A stretch of DNA of 64,000 nucleotides from an uncultured Lachnospiraceae bacterium (GTDB taxonomy: Bacteria; Bacillota; Clostridia; Lachnospirales; Lachnospiraceae). The position numbers were made by a program, and so were the translations under genes. Each line of letters starts with the position of its first letter. Positions within the stretch are counted from its first letter, which is position 1. Location of the stretch: the NCBI GenBank assembly GCA_934317845.1, contig CAKRES010000003.1, positions 1-64,000 on the forward strand. The letters are read 5' to 3'. The notes under the pieces were generated by a model. The model ran no database searches, was not told where the DNA came from, and saw only the letters and a program-made list of their open reading frames with translations. Below are positions 51,214 through 58,200 of this stretch, piece after piece.

Positions 51214-52077
51214 ATGTTAGTTTCAGCAACCGAAATGTTAAAGAAGGCAAAAGCTGGTCACTATGCAGTTGGACAGTTCAACATCAACAACTTAGAGTGG
51301 ACAAAGTCTATTCTTTTAACTGCAGAAGAGTTAAAGAGCCCTGTTATCCTTGGTGTATCTGAGGGTGCTGGTAAGTACATGACAGGCTTCAAGACTGTTG
51401 CAGCTATGGTTAAGGCTATGGATGAGGAGTTAGGAATTACAGTTCCTGTAGCACTTCACTTAGACCATGGTACTTACGAAGGATGCTACAAATGTATCAA
51501 AGCCGGATTTACATCTATCATGTTTGACGGATCTCACTATCCATTCGAGGAGAACCTTGCAAAGTCTACAGAGTTAGTAAATGTAGCTCATAACTTAGGT
51601 CTTTCTATCGAGTGTGAAGTTGGTTCTATCGGTGGAGAAGAAGACGGTGTTGTAGGTATGGGTGAGTGTGCAGATCCAGACGAGTGTAAGACAATCGCTG
51701 ATTTAGGCGTAGATATGTTAGCTGCTGGTATTGGTAACATTCATGGTAAATATCCAGCAAACTGGCAGGGATTAAGCTTCGAGACATTGGATGCTATCCA
51801 GGCTAAGACAGGTGAGATGCCATTAGTATTACACGGTGGTACAGGTATCCCTGCAGACATGATCAAGAAAGCCATCACACTTGGCGTATCTAAGATCAAT
51901 GTAAATACAGAGTGCCAGTTATCCTTCCAGGAAGCAACACGTAAGTACATCGAGGCTGGTAAGGACTTAGAGGGCAAAGGATTTGATCCTCGTAAGTTAT
52001 TAGCACCAGGTGCAGAAGCAATCAAAGCAACTGTAAAAGAGAAGATGGAATTATTCGGATCAGTAGGAAAAGCCTGA
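51214..52077 (+). CDS. fba: Class II fructose-bisphosphate aldolase
   Basis: 287 residues. Splits fructose 1,6-bisphosphate in glycolysis using zinc. HLDHGTYE (about 84-91) gives metal and catalytic residues; EVGSIGGEED, GNIHGKYP and VLHGGTGIP (metal histidines and phosphate loop) are intact. Codons differ from neighbours: TTA for leucine and GGT for glycine dominate, as expected of a very highly expressed gene. Own promoter and a strong terminator. Confidence 0.96.
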   Translation: MLVSATEMLKKAKAGHYAVGQFNINNLEWTKSILLTAEELKSPVILGVSEGAGKYMTGFKTVAAMVKAMDEELGITVPVALHLDHGTYEGCYKCIKAGFTSIMFDGSHYPFEENLAKSTELVNVAHNLGLSIECEVGSIGGEEDGVVGMGECADPDECKTIADLGVDMLAAGIGNIHGKYPANWQGLSFETLDAIQAKTGEMPLVLHGGTGIPADMIKKAITLGVSKINVNTECQLSFQEATRKYIEAGKDLEGKGFDPRKLLAPGAEAIKATVKEKMELFGSVGKA

Positions 52078-52106
52078 GAATTGGTTTGAACTGAATTAGG
52101 AATGAC

Positions 52107-52146
52107 AAAGGACATCATGCTAAGGAATTAGTATGATGTCCTTTTT
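52107..52146. terminator. Terminator of fba
   Basis: A 17-bp stem (52107-52123 with 52128-52144, one G-T pair), GGAA loop and a T-run. May also serve the convergent TauE gene. Confidence 0.9.
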
Positions 52147-52178
52147 GTACATGAATGTATTTTTATTTTGCTTTTCAT

Positions 52179-52958
52179 TTAAGCAAGTCGGTGAAAGCCC
52201 ATAATTACAATTCCTAATACGACTAATACGATACCGGTTGCCCGATTTAAGGTCGCCGGTTTCGCTTTGTTTGCAAATACTGCTGCAATACGTGCCCAGA
52301 TCAATGTAAATATTATGCATAAGATCCATACCGTGATATCCGGAGTTCCACCGATGGAAAAATGCGATATTGCACCGGTGAATGCAGTAAAGGTCATAAT
52401 AAATACACTTGTTCCAACAGCAGTTTTTAATTCATATCCGAGAACACTGGTTAAGATAAGCAGCATCATCATGCCACCGCCTGCTCCCACAAATCCACAG
52501 ATAAACCCGATCATAATACCACATAGAATAGATTGAACAATTCTTTTTTTCCATGAAATATTCTGCATTGCTTCCCTGGTAGTCATGACCGGACGCACGA
52601 TAAATTTCACGCCCAGTAAGAATGTCATAAACACAGAAAATCTGCCCATTGTTGCTGAAGGAACACGACTTGCGACGTAGCTTCCAACAACTGTAAAAAG
52701 CAGGACACTCAGCATCATGACAATTCCATTTTTTACATCAAGATTTTTATTTTTATAATAAGTATAGGCGGAAATTGCGCTTGCCAATACATCTGACGAT
52801 AACGCAATACCAACTGCCATATAAGGATCCATTTTTAAAAATGTAATTAACATGGGACTTATGACTGCCGCGGCACTCATGCCGGCAAAACCGGTGCCGA
52901 GTCCGGCCCCCATTCCTGCAAAGAAGGTTACTAAAATCGTAATTAAAATTTTCATCAT
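52179..52958 (-). CDS. TauE/SafE family anion exporter
   Basis: About 259 residues with eight spans. Family of putative sulfite/sulfoacetate or other organic-anion exporters. FFAGMGAGLGTGFAGMSAAA and the mirrored FICGFVGAGGGMMML carry the family's two glycine-rich repeats. The frame runs on to 53099, but the extra 47 residues match part of the nearby Rpn-type nuclease (LCRNTKK and FKK...NKPIE region), so I place the start at the ATG pair 52958/52955. The ribosome site there is weak. The gene's own promoter appears to have been lost to, or replaced by, the nuclease remnant. Confidence 0.82.
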   Translation of the reverse strand: MMKILITILVTFFAGMGAGLGTGFAGMSAAAVISPMLITFLKMDPYMAVGIALSSDVLASAISAYTYYKNKNLDVKNGIVMMLSVLLFTVVGSYVASRVPSATMGRFSVFMTFLLGVKFIVRPVMTTREAMQNISWKKRIVQSILCGIMIGFICGFVGAGGGMMMLLILTSVLGYELKTAVGTSVFIMTFTAFTGAISHFSIGGTPDITVWILCIIFTLIWARIAAVFANKAKPATLNRATGIVLVVLGIVIMGFHRLA

Positions 52959-53075
52959 TTTCTTCGTATTCCGGCATAACTCATGTGAGTCATGCTTCCC
53001 AATTGTTTTCAATAGGTTTATTGTGATGAGTTTTTTTAAAAGTGTCAAGTGGCAGAAAACTAGATTGCTGCAGGA
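52959..53075 (-). pseudogene. Internal remnant of Rpn-type nuclease gene fused ahead of TauE
   Basis: Two blocks match the intact nuclease gene: ELCRNTKK-coding bases next to the TauE start, and the FKKTHHNKPIENKLEA-coding part near 53000-53070, with the segment between deleted. The remnant is in frame with TauE, so a chimeric N-terminus could be made from 53099. A hairpin terminator of the next copy follows at 53080. Confidence 0.7.
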
Positions 53076-53079
53076 AATG

Positions 53080-53114
53080 AAAAAACCTCCGCAAGGCATA
53101 GCCTATGCGGAGGT
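53080..53114 (-). terminator. Terminator of the truncated nuclease copy
   Basis: ACCTCCGCA (53085-53093) pairs with TGCGGAGGT (53106-53114). On the minus strand it is followed by TTTTTT. Confidence 0.85.
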
Positions 53115-53139
53115 GATTCATTTTATGGAGCCATGTGGA

Positions 53140-53598
53140 TTAATTTTGTTGCTTTGCTAACTGTTTTTTTAAAGCGGCAATTTCTTCCTGCATTTCATCG
53201 ATCATATAACTCACCGTATTCCGGTCTAATTCCTGCAATTCTTTGGAAAACATCCCCATCACCTTCTTTGTGTTCCGGCACAGCTCAGACAGATCTTTGT
53301 ACAGTGGAATAAATTCCGGATAGGATTCTATCAGGTTTATGATCTCATCCGGCTCCTCTGCGCTAAAGAATGTCAGCCATGCTTCCAACTTGTTTTCGAT
53401 AGGTTTATTGTGATGAGTTTTCTTAAAAATGTCAAGTGGCAGAAAGATATATTTCTGCAACAGGTTAAGCTTTACGCCACTGTCTACCACCTGTTCGGCA
53501 CGATGGATGAATACATCCTTATAGGGATGAAATTCCCTTGGGCTGTTTTCATAGAGCACGATCGTGTACACAGTCTTAATATCTTTATAGCTGAATTT
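53140..53598 (-). pseudogene. Truncated Rpn-type PD-(D/E)XK nuclease gene
   Basis: Encodes the C-terminal ~150 residues of the intact gene at 53837-54892, almost identical through NTVSYMIDEMQEEI, then a shorter end (AALKKQLAKQQN). Residues 1-158, which include the start codon and the catalytic Asp/Glu/Gln, are gone. The deletion joins the gene's own leader at a shared ATTT (53595-53598). No catalytic site remains. The first usable start is a GTG at 53571 with no ribosome site. Confidence 0.85.
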
Positions 53599-53745
53599 GT
53601 TTTTTCAGTATGTTCAGTTCCTCCTGTTATTCGTTTTACAGCTGTATGAAAATATCGTAGCACAGTAAAAACAGTCTGTCCAACAACTATTCGTTGTTAA
53701 AAATGACAACCTGTGGTTGTCAAGGGTCGAAAAAATAATGTCGAA
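53595..53745 (-). repeat. Duplicated nuclease-gene leader, copy A
   Basis: About 150 bp nearly identical to 54891-55042. Holds two hairpins, AACAAC-TATTC-GTTGTT and GACAACC-TGT-GGTTGTC, and on the minus strand TTGGAC, 18 bases, TACGAT as a possible promoter. Kept even though the gene behind it has lost its start. Confidence 0.85.
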
Positions 53746-53775
53746 TTTGAAACGGAACACATCTATTAAAACGCA

Positions 53776-53823
53776 AAGAAAAAAATCATCACCACAAAGC
53801 ATATCGCTTTTGTGGAGGTGATC
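53776..53823 (-). terminator. Terminator of the intact nuclease gene
   Basis: An imperfect stem centred near 53800 (CACAAAG paired with CTTTTGTG, outer ATCACC with GGTGAT), followed on the minus strand by a run of T. Confidence 0.65.
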
Positions 53824-53836
53824 TATTACGGTATTT

Positions 53837-54892
53837 TTATTCATTTTGCAACTTAGAAAGCTGCTGTTTTAGTATTGCGATCTCTTCTTGCTGCTTTTGT
53901 AATGTCATGTTCTTTTCCTCAAGCATGTTTTTCTGTTCCTGTAATGCAATATCTTTTTCTTGCAATGCAGCATCCTTTCCTTCAAGCTCTGCTTTCTGCT
54001 GATTGATCTCTTCCTGCATTTCATCGATCATATAACTCACTGTATTCCGGTCTAATTCCTGTAATTCTTTGGAAAACATCCCCATCACCTTCTTTGTGTT
54101 CCGGCACAGCTCAGACAGATCTTTGTACAGTGGAATAAATTCCGGATAGGATTCTATCAGGTTTATGATCTCATCCGGCTCCTCTGCGCTAAAGAATGTC
54201 AGCCATGCTTCCAACTTGTTTTCGATAGGTTTATTGTGATGAGTTTTCTTAAAAATGTCAAGTGGCAGAAAAATATATTTCTGCAGCAGGTTAAGCTTTA
54301 CGCCGCTGTCTACCACCTGTTCGGCACGATGGATGAATACATCCTTATAGGGATGAAATTCCTTCGGGCTGTTTTCATAGAGTACGATCGTATACACCGT
54401 CTTGATATCTTTGTAGCTGAATTTATGTTCCCTGCTCTGATCCCGGACGCGCTTGTACTGGCGCAGTAAAAGATCCGCAGAATAGCAGGCGCACCGCTGT
54501 CCCGGAAACATATATCCTACTTTTTGGACTTCCACGTTTGCAATGCTTCCATCTCCAAGTTCCACAACAATGTCCGTTACCAATAACGATGTCTCATCTG
54601 CAATCCTCGTGGAATCATTGGGTAGTACGCTGAGGATCTTGACCTGCTCGCCAAGCAGGACAGAAAGCCAGTCCTCTAACCGACCGGCTGCATATTCCGG
54701 GTTTAATACTTCCTTGAAAAAGGAATCATAGAGTATCTTAATGCCCTTATCACCGGTACAGAAATCTAAAAATTCCTGCCGGTATTTTTCTTTCCACGAT
54801 CCGTACTCCAACTCCAGTTTTTGATCGGAGTGGATATTTTTAAGCAGATCTTCTCTGGTAGGGAGCAGTGGAAAATAGTCTCGTAATGTCAT
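53837..54892 (-). CDS. Rpn-family PD-(D/E)XK nuclease / putative transposase
   Basis: 351 residues. Member of the recombination-promoting nuclease (Rpn, TIGR01784-like) group, often labelled putative transposase. ILYDSFFKEVL (53-63) is the lead helix; Asp107 in VTDIVVEL and Glu121-x-Gln123 in ANVEVQ form the PD-(D/E)XK site in its ExQ variant. The last ~65 residues are a coiled coil with repeated EKDxALQE/EEKNMTLQ units. The leader is duplicated before a truncated copy, and a third remnant lies before TauE. Such genes are usually multicopy and may promote exchange between copies. Confidence 0.85.
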   Translation of the reverse strand: MTLRDYFPLLPTREDLLKNIHSDQKLELEYGSWKEKYRQEFLDFCTGDKGIKILYDSFFKEVLNPEYAAGRLEDWLSVLLGEQVKILSVLPNDSTRIADETSLLVTDIVVELGDGSIANVEVQKVGYMFPGQRCACYSADLLLRQYKRVRDQSREHKFSYKDIKTVYTIVLYENSPKEFHPYKDVFIHRAEQVVDSGVKLNLLQKYIFLPLDIFKKTHHNKPIENKLEAWLTFFSAEEPDEIINLIESYPEFIPLYKDLSELCRNTKKVMGMFSKELQELDRNTVSYMIDEMQEEINQQKAELEGKDAALQEKDIALQEQKNMLEEKNMTLQKQQEEIAILKQQLSKLQNE

Positions 54893-55042
54893 TTGTTTTT
54901 TCAGTATGTTCAGTTCCTCCTGTTATTCGTTTTACAGCTGTATGAAAATATCGTAGCACAGTAAAAACAGTCTGTCCAACAACTATTCGTTGTTAAAAAT
55001 GACAACCTGTGGTTGTCAAGGGTCGAAAATTTAATGTCGAAA
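54891..55042 (-). repeat. Duplicated nuclease-gene leader, copy B
   Basis: Counterpart of 53595-53745, directly before the intact nuclease gene. The rest of the gap to 55266 holds only a weak promoter-like TAAAAT near 55195 and the ribosome site of the next gene. Confidence 0.85.
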
Positions 55043-55266
55043 CATAGAAGGATACCAGTGGAATTTCAGCTACAAAAAGGCGTCTTTTTCTATGTGAAAA
55101 ATGACCAAAAAAATGGCGTTTTCATGCCTTAAATCCCTTTATTTTCGTGAGGTTGCCCACATGCTTTTTCGTGTACGGAAAAGGCAGGATATGGTAAAAT
55201 AGAAATTAGGTATTTAGGGAGTATTCCCCTGAAAAAGAGTTAGAAAAACAAGTGGAGGTAGCGTGT

Positions 55267-58200
55267 ATGAAACAAGGTTTGATGCGAAGGAGAATAGCAA
55301 GATGTGTGGCACTGTTTTATGTGCTGTTCGTAGTGCTCAGTGATATGGCAGGCACGGGAGCAAGCTTTGGTGCCATACGGACGAAAGCGGCAGAGTATGC
55401 ACAAGTGGGGAATTATGCACAATTGACTGGAGATGCAGATGGTGTTTCATATCCTGCTCGTGTTGCAGTAACAGCAAAAGCAACAGGAGCAAATGCGTTA
55501 GAATTTTCTATTGCAAAAACATCAGATAATAGCAGTACATTAGGTCGCTATGAAATCTATAGTGTTAGCCTTAATGGAGGAGCCCCCCTATATTCAAAGG
55601 GATTATATTCGGGGCAGACAGAAACAGGTTTATACTATGACAATACAGCTAAGAAATGGATCTTTGTAGGTACAACTTCTGCATCCAAAGTGAAAGTAGC
55701 ATTGACACATTCATTATATGCGAATGTAAATACGATCACCAATTCTACTACAATATATGATGCGGACTATTCTTTTTCGCCGGTTGTAGGAAAACAGTAT
55801 ACTGCTGCGCAACTTTCTTCTAAGCTGAATACATCAGATTACTGTAGTGTTCAGTATTATGATTATGATGGTAAAATCAGTAGTGGTTCTGTTGCATATC
55901 CGGGACAGATTTTGTATCAATATAATGGAAAGTCAGATGGATCTGATTCATTCTATGCCTATTTGGGTGGAACGCCTTTCACACCATCAGGCTGCAAGGA
56001 TGCTTCTTCTATTATTATATCAACGGAAAGTGCGCCAAAGGTTACATTAGGTAGAAAACCGGGAACAAATGAATTCTTTTGTGAAGCATCTAATGGTACG
56101 TTAACTGCAGCGGATATTTATATTTCTAAGTATATGGGAAAAAACTGTGTCGATTCATATGATAATGAGCTTTATTATAATTACTTAGGAAACGAAACAT
56201 TATATTATGGGCCAGCAGAAGGAACAAATCCATCTTTTACAGCAACATATGGAATAAAAGTTGGTAATGATACTATAACAACTGGAGCAGAAAAGGTGGG
56301 GGATAATACGAATGCCAGGGAGGATTTGTATTATTGGTATGCACCAGAATCTTCTACGTTACAGCTTGATGTAGATCAAACGGCTAATATTACTAATAAT
56401 CTTATCAATACCAAAGGATTAAAAGGCGATTATGCAGGTGAAGTAACTAAATTATATGATGCTTCAGGAAATGAACTTGCAAATATGAGTGATGACTATA
56501 TTAAGATTACTAAAGATGGTAACGTAACTGTGAAAAAACAATTTGATCAGGATAGACAATATAAATTATCTACGACATCAAAACGTAATGTAATAGCAGG
56601 AAACAAAAGTGATGGTTATGAGTTAAGCTCGTCGACGACCGAAGATACCTGGACGGTTGCCTTAACTCTTAAGGCAAATGCCGGTTCTTCCACTTCTGAA
56701 TCCACTACCACAACGCAGGCTACCCAGGCAACCACTACAACGCAATCCACGCAGGCTCCAGCACCAACATTAACTAGCATCTCCTTGACACAAACTACAT
56801 ACGGAGAAAGTAAAAGTGACTATAAAACGGTAGCAGTTAAACCGACGGAAGCTTCTATCCGTTCAGCATTTACTGCCAATGCAGTATATAGCGATCAATC
56901 AAAGAAACCGATCACATTGACAGCTTCCAATGCTAACGTTGAGATCAATACACCAACCGAAGTGAGCCGGGGAAGTGCAACCTCTACGGGGACGAAGGTA
57001 ACTTATCGGGGAAGTGCAAAAATAACAGTAAAGTATGGAGGCATACTTGCTGACAAAATAGTATACTATACCTATTCAGAAACTGTTGCGAATAATTCTT
57101 ATGCGATCACGAAAAAGGTTATTCCATCTGCATATGCAGATAAGGTTACTGTATCTGCCGCTTCTGCATCCTACGGACAGAGTGTCACCGTTACCGTAGC
57201 AGATTCCGGCAGTGAAAATGCAAAAGATCCGACTCTTTATGTTGGGGGAAAAGCGCAGACATTGACCAATCATAAAGCAGTCTTTACCATGCCGGATGAT
57301 GTTGCAGCTGTAGAGGTATATTATAAAACTCCATCTGCGGTAACATTGACACCGGAAAGCAGTACAAAAAATACTACAGCAAGCAAGCCTGCGGAAACAG
57401 CAGGTGAGCTGACGAATGCACAGCTTAGTGAACTTTACAAAGCATCTGGTACTTATAAGGATGCAAAGGGAAATACTACATCTGTGACACCAACAGTATC
57501 TGTTTCGCAGAAGAAGTCAACGACTACTAGCGGTACAACGGTAAGTACACTTGTTACAGCTACCATTACAGCAACGATTGGAACTGGAAGTGATGCCAAA
57601 AAGGCAACACAAACATACTATTATCAGTATTCCAAGGATGTTGGGCATAGCATTACAGTATCCGTGAAGCCGTCAGAGGCAGCAAACGGCGTTACCTGTT
57701 CTGCTGTAAAAGCCAAAAGTGGAGATAGCATTACGATAACGGTACCAGTCAGTTCCTTATTAAAAAATCCTGTGGTGAAAATGAATGATACAGAGCTTTC
57801 CAGCTATACACAGAATGCAGCAAAAACAAAATATAGTTATACATTTTCTATGCCGGATCAGGATGTTTCTATTGTGGTAGCTTATACAAAGTACATCAAA
57901 ACAGCTATAAGCAGCAATGGGCTGAGTACCGATCAGAATAGTCCGACCATGAAAGCAGCAGAGCTGACGAAGGCTGATCTGTTAAAATTAATTTCCGCTG
58001 CCCATGATTTTAAAAATTATTCTACAGGTAAAACAGAATCAGAGGTCATTACACTAAATGAAAGCAGTCTTACGGTAACTGATGTATCCGGTCAGCTGCA
58101 GGAGGATGGTTATACCAAAAAATATGTGAAGAAGGTAACAGCGGCAGCCTCTTCTTTGGATGGTAAAACTGTGACGTCAACCTATTATTACAGTTATACC

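Noticed and set aside
53140..53571. The truncated nuclease ORF as an active gene
   Set aside because: It lacks the start codon, the ribosome site and the catalytic Asp/ExQ residues.
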